Origin: Epinephelus fuscoguttatus | Lineage: Eukaryota; Chordata; Actinopteri; Perciformes; Serranidae | Reading direction: 5' to 3' | DNA length: 64,000 bases | Assembly (NCBI RefSeq): GCF_011397635.1 | Contig: NC_064765.1 | Span: 379,001 to 443,000, forward strand | Shown: piece after piece, positions 23,760 through 35,553 of the stretch | Layout of the letters: every line of letters begins with the position of its first letter | Numbering within the stretch: the first letter of the stretch is position 1 | Made by a program: the position numbers and the translations under genes | Notes under the pieces: model-generated | Databases searched by the model: none | Told to the model about the DNA's origin: nothing | Seen by the model: the letters and a program-made list of their open reading frames with translations, nothing else

Positions 23760-24950
23760 TCCGAGTAATGTTTTCATGTGATGGGTCACTGTGATGAGGT
23801 CAGCGCTCTGCTTTATGTTTATCAGACTTTAACACTCCTCTGAAGATTAATTACAAACACTGATTTATATCTGAGCTGACGAACACGTTGTGTGTTGTGA
23901 TGTTATGTTTAATGTGCGACTGTGTTGACTGTGATGAGTTCAGGTTCCCTCTCAGACTGCATGTAAATCAGACACTCAGTTTGCCTCCACCATCCCTCTG
24001 CTGTTGTTACAAAGAAGAATCACTGCAGTGCTGTTGTTTTTATTTATTTATTTATGTTTGTTTGTTTGTTACATTTCTGGAACATCACGTGTTTACACAT
24101 AATCTGAGCTCTGATTGCGTACTGATGATGTCACATCCTGAATACAGAGCAGTGTGAGAGGAGCAGGAGACACTTTAGCGTTAGTGATGTGTGTGACAGA
24201 CGAGGTGTGAATGATTGTTTTGTGTCCTCTGACTGTTCCACGTCACCAGCATGAATCCTGCACATTCAGTCACACACCGACGTCTTCTTTCTTCTTTGTA
24301 AAAGGTTCACGTTTCTAGAAATGAATAATTAAAACTATGCATGTGTAGACGACCCCCAGGTGACTGATTCTGACGATGCAGCTCTGATATTGATGCAGTT
24401 TTTCTCCACATGTAACTTTACATATTAAACACTTTATTAAAAACAATCAGGAACATACTGCATCTGTTTTATCGCTGTCTTTAAAGCTGTCTGTGACTTT
24501 ATTCTGCACCGATCCTTCCTGACCCTTCTGACATTAAAGGAAACGACCACTTCCATTTTATTCTCCATTTATTTTCACATATTTTAAAAAGAAGAATTAC
24601 AATCATACTCTTCATAAAGCTAAACCTGAAACCTATAAAAGTAAATACAATCAAACAAAGTGTGACTAAAACATTAGCTTCTACATCACATTTCTATTCC
24701 AGCACATGTTTAGTGGGATTTTTATTAATATAGAAAAACAAAATATGATCATTTGTTTGTTGGTATCGCTGCTTAAAATCATTGTGAAACCCATCAACAG
24801 AATATTTAATGAGATTCAATTTTCTTATTTATAGCTTCTAACAGGGGAGAAAAAAGTTGGTATTCAGGGGTTAATGTAAAACCTCTGGACTTATATTTTA
24901 AATGATTCAATCTTTTACTGGAGCTTTTCACAACATAATGTAGTGTGTTT
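23760..24950. other. Intergenic sequence, no gene seen
   Basis: AT-rich unique sequence between the 33-bp minisatellite and the GGCCCAGCAGC repeat. No conserved frame, RNA gene or recognisable mobile element found on either strand. Confidence 0.55.
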
Positions 24951-25002
24951 ATTTATATGAGTGATTTTTACACTGAAATCAACAAAATGGAATACTGTGA
25001 GG

Positions 25003-25122
25003 CCCGGCCCAGCATCGGCCCAGCATCGGCCCAGCAGCGGACCAGCATCGGCCCAGCAGCGGCCCAGCAGCAGCCCAGCAGCGGCCCAGCAGCGGCCCAG
25101 CAGCAGCCCAGCAGCACGCCGG
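25003..25122. repeat. Short GC-rich tandem repeat (GGCCCAGCAGC)
   Basis: About ten imperfect copies of GGCCCAGCAGC/GGCCCAGCATC (11-12 bp) in otherwise AT-rich intergenic DNA. Next to it (about 25130-25400) is sequence rich in short CTGTAA/TTACAG inverted motifs, possibly a decayed DNA-transposon end; I cannot assign it. Confidence 0.85.
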
Positions 25123-25604
25123 AAGAAATGAGTCCTGTAAAATATATTTAACTGTAACCTCACAGTTAAAGCCTGTTACATTACTGATATATGACAGAAC
25201 GTTCCTGTAAATGACTGAATTTACATCTGATTACTGTGATTTATCAGTATGCTCCTGTAAAATTATTATATTTACCTGCATAAATTTCACAATAAAATGT
25301 GGTTAAATATCACAGTAAAAGCCTGTGAGGTGATAATAATGTCATTTACTGTGAAACATTACAGTTACATATTGTAACTTCCTGGAAATAATTTGCAGTG
25401 CAATTGTTTTTACAGTTTAACATTGTCACACAACAACAACCTGTGAAAATAAATAATTCTAATTAACAAATATCTATCTCAGAAAATATAAACCTGTATC
25501 AGTATGTAATGTTAATGACCAATTACCCATGACTTACAAATATAAACCAGTCCAAATGTATAATATACATATAACAAATTATCTTTGAAAATATTAAATA
25601 TTTT

Positions 25605-25875
25605 TTGATTTTTGATTTGATATCCTTTATTAATCCCCTGAGGGGAAATTCAATTTTTCACTCTGTTGTCAATTACACACAGGTCCCAACACACACATGC
25701 ACAAACAGGACCTATACATGCACTAAGTGGAGAGATGTCAGAGTGGGCTGCCCATGACAGGCGCTCTGAGCGGTTGGGGGGGTTCGGTGCCTTGCTCAGG
25801 GGAACCTCGGCAGTGGCCCAGGAGGTGAACTGGCACCTCTCCAGCTACCAGTCCACGCTCCATATTTTGGTCCAG
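25605..25875. mobile_element. Interspersed fish LINE/SINE tail fragment
   Basis: Contains CCTTTATTAATCCCCTGAGG, then GGGGTTCGGTGCCTTGCTCA, and GAACTGGCACCTCTCCAGCT followed by CAGTCCACGCTCCATATTTT. This block is a familiar dispersed fish repeat, which I associate with 3' ends of Rex1/CR1-type LINEs or derived SINEs. Fragmentary and non-coding. The family name is from memory; a repeat-library search would settle it. Confidence 0.6.
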
Positions 25876-26048
25876 AAAATATAAAATCCTCTCTTTGCTC
25901 AGTCTAACTAGATTAACCTGTACGTTACATGAAAACAGTCACAAACATTAATAATAATAATAATAATAATAATGTTGACATGATGTTTGTAGAAACTTTG
26001 TGTGTAAACATGTTAATAAAATCTTACTATTTTAACCCTGCTGTGCTG

Positions 26049-26210
26049 CCAGGGGCCAGTATGATGGACCAGTATGATGGACCAGTATGATGGGCCAGTA
26101 TGATGGACCAGTATGATGGACCAGTATGATGGACCAGTATGATGGGCCAGTATGATGGGCCAGTATGATGGGCCAGTATACAGGACCAGTATACTGGCCC
26201 ATCATATACA
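26049..26210. repeat. 13-bp tandem repeat with a terminal inverted unit
   Basis: About ten copies of ACCAGTATGATGG with GGGCC variants, ending in an 18-bp-arm palindrome (26164-26181 and 26189-26206, 7-bp spacer). It lies just before the GC-rich jade1 promoter region. Confidence 0.9.
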
Positions 26211-26229
26211 GGACGGTCCAGTATGATGG

Positions 26230-27420
26230 ACCAGTTGGTTGCTGAGCGGTGTTTCCGGCCCCCTCCAGCGGCGCAGAGGCGCAGCTGCAGCCCGGGCAGG
26301 GTCCCCTCCTCCCGGCCGCAGCTCGCTCTCAGCTCCGCTGTGTTTGTGTATGTGGAATGCGGGTCAAGCGGAACTCTGAGCTCAAACTGCGCTTCACTTG
26401 AGACCCAAAGCCCGGCTCTCCTCGGCCTGACGTGCTCTGTATGTACCCTACCGTTTGTTTTCGGTCCTCCGGGGCTCTGATTCATGTGGTTATAATGCAG
26501 AGTGTGTAGTTTAAATGAATATAAGTGTAGTTAGTGTGTGAGCAGTATGGAGGCAGCAGCAGCAGCCCGCTACGAAACATCGTCATTTAAAATGGCGCCA
26601 AAGATTAACCTGTGGTAAACCCTCCACACTGAGCCCCGCTGCCCACCAACACACTCCGCTCACACACCGACTGTTTCTTAATTAATAATCACAGATCAAT
26701 AACGTGTCGATGGCAGGGAGTTAGTTTGGTTCTATTACTGACCCTTAACCTTTGACAGTTAGCTGTTTAATGAGGGGGCGCCATACAAGCAACGTTATGT
26801 TAGCAACACGAGCTAAAGCTAATGCCAACCACATTACACAGGAGGAGAGTAGCCTCCTGCTAACGAGCTAACGTCAGCTGAATTCACCGTGCACACCTGC
26901 CGGTAGAAAACGCTGCATATTGAAGTGTAAACCTGCTGCTATGAACCAGTGTCTCGCTCTGCGGGATGCTAATGAAGCCAACGGGCGTACCGGAGCATTT
27001 TGAAAAGTCTTATCATGAACAACATTTGCACCGGAGGCGCCGGGTGTGGGTGGGCCCGCACGTTGCGTAACGGCGGTGGGAAGATTAGCTCCGGCTAACG
27101 TTAGCCGGCCAGCATTTTCAGTGTGATTTAAAAAATGCACCGCTGTGTGGTCTGATTTAGAGCTAGCTGCAATCACATCGTAAAAACACAGTAATAGCGT
27201 CCTGCGTGTGTCGCTGTGTTGCCGGGGCAACAGTAAACACTAGCTGCGTTAGCCTGCTAGCTACAGTTAGCCGCTAGCTACAGTTAGCCGCTAGCTAGTT
27301 AGCCGATACGTTGTGGTGCGTGTTTGCTGGAAAAAGGGGCGTCACACTCAAACCGGGGCTAAGCTGCTGTTAGCCTAGCCTGCTAGTTAGGGTTAGCACC
27401 TTCCCCCCGTGCATCCTGCT
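26230..27420 (+). promoter_or_regulatory. jade1: GC/CpG-rich region, probable jade1 promoter and non-coding first exon
   Basis: CpG density rises sharply at about 26240 (CCAGCGGCGCAGAGGCGCAG, CAGCCCGGGCAGG) and stays moderate to about 27400, against AT-rich surroundings. It lies about 1.5-2.7 kb upstream of the first jade1 coding exon, whose 5' end is a splice acceptor (AG at 28875-28876), so a non-coding first exon should lie here. Dense GCTAGC/GTTAGC words at 27235-27400 are typical of fish promoter-proximal DNA. I cannot pick the start site or the donor. Confidence 0.55.
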
Positions 27421-28435
27421 ACACAGCCTGAGATATTTCCACCTGTCCGCAGGTTTTAGTGTTCCTGATGGTGTTGGCTGTCTGTGTTGCCTGTTGTCAT
27501 CATCATCATCATCATCATCAGTGACTGTGGTATGTACTCATCCTCATCTAACAGGCTGCTGTGCTGTCACATCTGCAGCTGCAGCACTGAGCAGGTTTTA
27601 CTACTGTGTAACTCTGGTGTTTATAATCAAGGTTTGATTAGAGACACGATGCATCTCCTCAGGTGCCTCATGATTCACCTCCAGGAGCTGCAGGGACACT
27701 GATACTTTCAGGCACCCTGCAGCTTACCACACAACATATCCAGACACACACAGGAACAGAGGATAAAAACACACACTCTGCATGCATTAGCTCTGTCACG
27801 TTTCCATTACTGTTTTGTGATTTGGTTAAATGCTTCATTAAATGAGGAAAACAAATTAGCAGTGGCTCTAAACAAAGCAGCACGCTGCACGTCACCATGC
27901 TCTCACAGGACTGATGTCAAAGATGTGATGACAGGCTGAGCTGAGCTGAGCTGACTGTGAGGCAGAGACTCACCAGCGCTTTGTTAAACTTTGTTATAAA
28001 TGTACTGGTGACACCATCATTAAAGATGTTCTGTCAAAGGTTATTCTCTACTTTTGCTCATCACAGTTATTGACATGATATGCAACAGAAAAAAGGTTCT
28101 TGCTACTGAACGCTAAAACAAGTATGATCACGCACAGAGCCACGGTCAGGAGGAAGTTGTGGCTGGTGTATATTGTTCAAGAGAATATTAAGGATCGCGT
28201 CTTGACTGTGTTGAAACAGCATCTCCAAACATTTCAGGAATTACAAATGAATTGTGATTGTAAATGAACTTATTTATCAAATTAACTTTAAAGTTGATTG
28301 TAGATTTTACCAGATTCTGGATGTGACAGTGAAAATACATCTGCAGTATCTGATGATTATGTTGTTCAGTTAAACAATTAATGTTCCTGTCATCACTATT
28401 TGACTGGTCACCAGTTACTTTAATGTGCTGTCATT
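27421..28435 (+). other. jade1: jade1 5' intron sequence
   Basis: Unique sequence between the GC-rich region and a hAT-like fragment, with a short (CAT)n tract at about 27500-27522. No supported gene; the small open frames do not resemble known proteins. Confidence 0.45.
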
Positions 28436-28715
28436 AGGGGTGTAACGATACATCGATCCACATCGATACATCGATTCATTGATTAACGATCCGATTATAT
28501 CGATGCAAAACGAAAACATCGATCCATATTTCATCTTAAAGATACACATTTATTTTGAAATTCACATAGCACGTCTGTGTCACCATTTCTGGGCAAGCGC
28601 GCCTCCGCTCAAACAACAGACAGAGCTCAGAAATCGAATGGTCAAATCATATTCTAGTTGTTTTTGTGAGTTGATGTAAATGATTGTGTTAGATGGGCAT
28701 ATGATATCGCGTCAT
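28436..28715. mobile_element. hAT-like transposon remnant
   Basis: Begins TTAGGGGTGTAACGATACAT and is dense in ATCGAT words (ACATCGATCCACATCGATAC), the usual look of terminal regions of fish hAT elements. It ends near ATATCGATCGCAGGCTCCTG. No transposase is visible. Similar but weaker ATCGAT-rich scraps occur at about 32716-32795 and 63145-63245. Confidence 0.5.
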
Positions 28716-28910
28716 ATCGATCGCAGGCTCCTGAAGGAATTCATCGTACTCTTCTTCACTGTCCTGTAAAATCCTGTCTCTGAGCCGGACTTTTTAAATA
28801 TTCCTCCCAAACTTTTATTGTTGTTGTTGTTGTTGTTGTGAGCTGTGGGCTGACCTCCTATCTGCTTTGTGTTTAGTGTCCTCACGCCGGAGCTCTGCAG
28901 ACAGACGACA

Positions 28911-31900
28911 ATGAAGAGAAGCAGGCACCCCAGCAGCAGCGATGACTCCGACAATGGAAGTAAGCAAAATATTGTCTCTGCTGACTCACTTGTACTCCGT
29001 CCAAATATAGAGCTGAATGAGGTCGAGCACAACTTGTGCCACCTTCCTCAATTTGTACAAGTGAAAGCTGCAGCAGAGGAAACGTCAACTGTCTCCCTGA
29101 AATAACCACCAAATATCACTTTGGTTGGAATATGATTATTACATTACGTTGATGTTTCAGTGTTTCAGTGTCACATCATCAGTTTCTGTGTCAGAAAGTG
29201 TGTCTTTGTTCTCAGTGTCAGTAAATGTGTGCTCCATGTTCAGGAAGGAAACCCAGACAGAGAAAAGGAAAGGCGAGCGGCAGATGGACAAAGATTAAGG
29301 AAAGGAAAAAGAGGGTCTACAGTCTGAGAGACAGGCGACAGAGTAGGGACACTTGGACCTTTAAAGACATTCCTGCAGGTCAGACAGACGGGCCCAGATC
29401 TGACACCAGTCAACAGCTTTGTTCCATTTCTTTCATCCTCCACAGAGTGTCAGATGGGCGGGGTTTTACCATGTCGTATAGAGATGGTTTGGATCTTCTT
29501 ATCATCCAGTCTGGTATAAAAACTCTGAGCTGTCTGAGCTCAGGTCTGATTTAGGGTTTGTGAGACAAACAGTTGATGAATAAAGTGATGCTTCAGGACT
29601 CTGAGCTCTGACATGGAGTCATTGAACGACTGCTGCTGCTGTCAGTAACTTTACAATCAGCCCAAAGTCAAATCAGTGACGAGCAAAGACATGAAACAGA
29701 AAACAGAAAATGTCAGGTGCACCATTTTGACTATACAAATGAGCCACACATGTATTTGTAGTTCCTCCTGGGGGTGGGGGGAGAATTCATATGTTTCTGA
29801 AGTAGCAGCAGAAACAGATGAAGAAGAAATCAGATGTTTAAGAGCCTGTTGTGTTTCTTCCTCAGGTAACTCTACCTGCTGGTCCCAACATTCATCACAG
29901 CACAGGAGAGGGACCGGACAGAAACCCTCTGAGGTACGTGCGTCTCAACCTGCACAAGGTCCATTTCTGAAAACCCGCCCACACCCATAAAGCTCAGCAC
30001 CAGAACCGACCCGTTACCTGTCATCATATTTCAGTCAAAGCTGCACCCGTTAATAAAAGGCCTGTGACCCACACCCATGATCAAACCCCCCCAGGCTCCA
30101 GTCCCTCACATGAAGCAGGTTAGGAAACATGTTAGCATGCTCCTTCCACCACCATCAAACCTCCAAAGGATCTGAACTCCATGTAGGCTGCCACCTCATC
30201 TCACCTGCTCGTGTGTCGTGCAAAACTGTGTGAAACCTAATTATCGTGTCAGAGGAATGAATGAATGAATCCATCACAACTTCACTCTGCTCATTAAAAC
30301 GATCATAGCTTAAATAAATAATGTACTGAGTTGATGAATTATCTTCTGCTCTCACGTTCAGGCCTGAAACTAACAATTATTTCCACAATTAATAGTTTAG
30401 TCTGTAAAATGTTGATGAAAAAAATCAAAATGCTGATGAGAGTTTCCCAAAGTGACGTCTTTTAAAAGCTTCTTACGTCCAACAGACCAAAACTCTTCAG
30501 TCGTTGTCATCAGTGACGCGGAATCAGAAATACTTTATTGATCCCTGAAGGGAAACTGATCGGTTACAGCCGCTCTGATGTGAAGAACAGAGAATTATGA
30601 GAAGTAAGAGTATGAAACAGAAGTATGTAAATATAAAGTCATAAATTCAATAACAGTGACAGCAGTGACAGTGTTTGACAGCAGTACTTCAGATATTAAG
30701 TGTGTCAGAGTATAGTAATATATGCTCCATTAAACCAGTGTTACAAGTCAGAAATATAAAATATATATTATTCTGTCATGTTCACTGCAGTAAACACGTC
30801 AGTAGGATAAAAACTAGAATAAGAATAAACATAATAAGTATGTAGAGTTATGTGTATCGTATGTTGAATAAATATATACATTCAAAATATAATTTATACG
30901 TAATATTAACATTAAATATACATTCAAAATCAGCAAATTCTCACATATAGGAAGCAGAACCAGCAAATGTTATTAATATCTGCTAAAAAAACGACTGAAA
31001 ACATTCATTAAAATAATGAATTAATTTCTCTCAGTGGACGTATTAATTCATGGACCGATGCTCTGATTGTGTTGTTATTCATTGTTTCATTAGTATTATT
31101 TTTGTTTTGGATCTTTGGGGAAAAACCAACTGTAAAAACATAAATGAATAATGTTTAATAGATGTGATTCAAGTGTTTGTGAGATGAGCTGACACCATGT
31201 CGCAGGTTGTGCTCTGGCTCTGTGGGCTGCTCTTATCTCCTGTACAGTCTGTGGACTTGGCCCCTGCAGGCCTCTGTACACGCCCTCCCATCAGCAGCCA
31301 ATCAGATCAAAACAAAACAATGACTCAGGCCTCAGCTGGATCCTGATTGGCCAGTTTCTGTGATTGTTTTTTTTAAAGCAGTGCAGACACAGATACACAG
31401 ACACACACACACTGAACCCTGAACGTTATAGAGCTTATATGAGCTTGATGACATCATTGATCTAGAGTAGAGTAGAATAAAATAGACATGAAATAAAATC
31501 AGTGCACAAATCTGTGGATATTCTCATTTATCCAGGTCAATTCCATTTTGGCAACAATTAAATCGTAGGCAACTGGAAAATCAAAGTCCAGTTGCCTACG
31601 ATTTAATTGTTGCCAAAATTCATTGCACAAATAGACATTAAGCGAAGAGCAGATTGATGTGTCAGCGCCTGTAAGATGAGAACATCTGCAGAGTTACATT
31701 TGTTCTCATTCTGCTTTTTCACTGGTGAATATTTGCTCGGAAGATTCAGAGGAGGTTTCAAATCCAAACGTGTCCCCGCTGCACGTCACACTGACTCACT
31801 CTGACTCTGGTTTTCATGCTGCAGGTTTTCAGGACCGACCTGATCACCGCCATGAAGGTGCACGACTCGCACCAGCTGAACCCAGAGGACTACTACGTCC

Positions 31901-34795
31901 TCGCCGACCCGTGGAGGCAGGAGTGGGAGAAGGGCGTCCAGGTTCCCGTCAGCCCTCAGTCCATCCCGCAGCCCGTCGCCAGGTAGGACAGAAGAGAGCG
32001 CCATGTGTGATCCTGTGTGTCCCTGAGTGAGACGTCACCCCTCTGTGCAGAGACGTCACCGCTCAGATTAAAGTGACAGGAGGCTTACAGAGCTGCAGTT
32101 TAATTTAAATTTAAACGGCTCTCAGTCGGACAGTTTGCGATACATCAAGGACAAAGTTAGAGAAAGATTAAACACCAAAGCTGTATTTACACGAGTCGTG
32201 GCATGTGTTGCCTCCAGCTTGCACTGTTTACCCACCAACAGAAACATGCTCAGTGTTATTTGGACGTGTCAGGTGAAAACTCTGCCCCCTGGTGTCATTA
32301 CAAAGAGTGTGTCTGTGACCTGCTGCTGGAACACACACACACACACACACAATTTGTCTCATTTGTTGTTTGAGTGATAAAAACTGTCAGAGCACAGAAA
32401 CTGTCTCCTTCATGTGATGACGTCCACGTGTGTGCTAACATTTAACCCTAACCCTGTGAACGCAGCACAAACTAAGGTGACTGTCCCCTGCAGGGTTTTG
32501 GCAGAGAAGGGGAAGGAGGTCATGTTCGTCAGACCAAAGAAGTTGATCCGTACGTCGGGCACCGAGGCGCTGGGCTACGTGGACATCCGAACGCTGGCTG
32601 ATGGGATGTGCCGCTACGACCTGAACGAGGAGGACGTGGCCTGGCTGCAGATCGCCAACGAGGAGTTTTCAGAGATGGGTGAGTCACAGAGCAGAGGGTC
32701 AGACTGACGGTGATGATTAGGGGTGCACCACACATCGATCTGGACTGATTTAAATATGTCACCGACACAAAGTGAAACCATCGATATCATCATCATCATC
32801 ATCATCTTTAACACCCACCTTTATTCCCATGACACGTCGGTGTCACCACATCAAACACACCTCCTTCTTAAACATTCAAACTTTAATCTGACGGCCAAGA
32901 AAAAGACGACAACATATTTACGGACATCGTCTTGTGTTGATTTTAGACTCCTCAGTTGAATCGAATCAACATTATTTGGTGGCTTATTGTGAAGTTAACA
33001 ACATCCTGTCATGTAATGAACCACATCACTTGTATTTGATGCTTTTATTATTTAAGAATAATAACTTTATTCATGCTCAAGGGGAAATTCAGTTATCTGT
33101 CAACTCATCTATTATATGTCAAAGAATTATAAAGCCTGATGGGTTTTTATATAGAAAAATAAAAGCAGACAAAACCAAGGACATCAGGGACCTCACAGGT
33201 GAAATGCTGCACACGAGTGAGGTCACGCTGTGGCGTCAGGACTAACGTGTCCTCTTTTCTCCTCCTTTATTGTCATTGTACCAACGACATGTCAAAGCTA
33301 CACGGGACACAGTGACACTACCCTCATCACATCACCAACACATCAGAATGAATAAGTAATAATCAATAATAAGAGGCAGGTGTTGTTACGATGTCACCCA
33401 GACTGGGAATGACAGTCAGGACAGTTCATGAGGTGTGACGGTCCAGGAAAAGAGACTGTAAGTCAGGCACTGTGACAGAGAACCATGAGCTACTGCGTCC
33501 ACACGCGCCGCCATCTTCTGTAACGTGACTTTGATTCATGGAGAGCCAGAGGGAGAAATCTTCACTCATTCATCAGCTACAGTTCGTTCTGTGTGTCTGA
33601 ACACTGAAGGGAAGAAAATGAAATAAATATAGAAATTAAAAAATCACTTCAAAGTCAAATCAGATTTTTGTTTTTTCCCAATATTTATCACATTTTTAGA
33701 GACAAGCTGAAAACATAAACATCCTGAAGTATTTCTGTCCATTCAGAGCTTGTGTGAGACGCTTCACTCAGACACATCCTTTTGATTTAAAACCTGTTAT
33801 TAGTATTTCAGATGAACTTTAATGATCATCTCTGGTTTACAGTCAGAGAACAAATCATTTGTCTTCCCGTCTCAGCTTCGCTCCGTCTCCTCGTCAGGCT
33901 GCAGTCTGTCTTTACATCAGAGTTTTTGGTTCTCAGGGTTCATGGGGAGAGTTTTTATTTTAGGTTTCTGTGACCACGTCTGTGTTTAGATGCTCGTTGT
34001 TGTCGCCAGTTAAACTCTCTTCGTGGTGAGATGACTCACTGAGTAAACCTCACAGTCAGACCTCTAATTACACATGTTGGATAGGAAAGGGTTAAATCCA
34101 AAATGGCAGCAGAAAGAAATGAGTGTTTTAAATAAACAGCAGTTTAATAAGTGGTGAGATGATGAAACTGTTTTCATGACATCAGAAGAGACTTGGTGAC
34201 AATAAAATCAGGAAAATTTGTACTTCTTGTTTTTCCAGCCTCGCCGCTGCTGGACGAGATCACCATGGAGCGGGTGATGGAGGAGTTTGAGCGCTGCTGC
34301 CACGAAAACATGACGCACGCCATGGAGACGGAGGAGGGGCTGGGCATCGAGTACGATGAGGACGTGGTGTGTGACGTGTGCCAGTCACCTGACGGCGAGG
34401 ACAACAACGAGATGGTGTTCTGTGACAAGTGCAACATCTGCGTTCACCAGGTCAGAGGTCAACGCACCTTTAACTCACCGTACATCAACAACAAAGAACC
34501 AATACGTATTTTAATGATTAAAATCAGACTTTCACTGTAAAATATGGAATCTGTGAGTTCAGACAGAAGCACAAACGAGTCCCACAGATGTGTTTTATAA
34601 AAAGATGTGAAGAGTGAAATCTGAAACATCTGAACTGACCTGACGTGTCTGAGTGATGAAGGTCGCGGCGTCACTGTGGTGAAAATGAAAACGACTCCTC
34701 TCACCTGTCGGATCAGATGTAGCTGTAGCTTTATCTGACACACACACACGTGTGTGCTGTACCTTCATCCTCCTGCTGTCTGAAGCTAACTCGTC

Positions 34796-34839
<44 letters not shown>

Positions 34840-35505
34840 AGGCGTGTTACGGCATCCAGAAGGTCCCAAAGGGCAGCTGGCTGTGTCGGATCTGCGCCCT
34901 TGGCATCCTGCCAAAGTGCCAGTTGTGTCCCAAGAAGGGCGGAGCCATGAAGCCGACCAGAAGTGGAACCAAGTGGGTCCACGTCAGCTGTGCCTTGTGG
35001 ATTCCAGAGGTGACGATAAACTCCTCCTCTCCACAGTTTATTACAACAAACAGTTTGTGTTTAGATACGTGTCACTTCCTGTTTGTCCTGAATTCTTCCT
35101 GTCCTCTGTGTGACCCTGTGATAAATAGGTCAAAGGTCACTCCTGGTTAAAGAACAGCTTTAATCTCAGATGTTATGACTGATACTGACCTGATTCTGGT
35201 AAATAAGTCACTGAGCAGCTGTGACAGATGATCCATCAGCGGGAATAAAGAATCAATAATCAGAGAAGTCGTTCTTCCCTCTGTCTGTGAACGCATCATT
35301 TTACTGTATAAAATACAACATGCAGACAGAAGCTGTTTGAGTTTGTCTCCAGAGTCTGAACAAGAACATGAAGTTAACCCTTCGGTGTCTGAGCTCCGTC
35401 AGCGCCCACACTGGTGTTTATATACTTATTGTGATGTCATTTCGTAAAGTATCTTCAAATACTTGACATAATCTGTACAGCCTCAGCTCGTCAATAAACC
35501 ATATA

Positions 35506-35553
<48 letters not shown>

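Noticed and set aside
23082-23794. Long frames of 188-228 residues (WWAESYNHRVD repeats) on + and similar on -
   Set aside because: The 33-bp unit leaves all six frames open; no start, splice or domain evidence.
26027-26485. 152-residue minus-strand frame at the jade1 promoter region
   Set aside because: Part is the 13-bp repeat (WSIILAHHTGPSY pattern) and the rest GC-rich promoter DNA, where stop codons are rare.
28436-28715. A 66-residue frame as a possible domesticated transposase
   Set aside because: No catalytic or zinc-finger motif and it lies within terminal hAT-like sequence.
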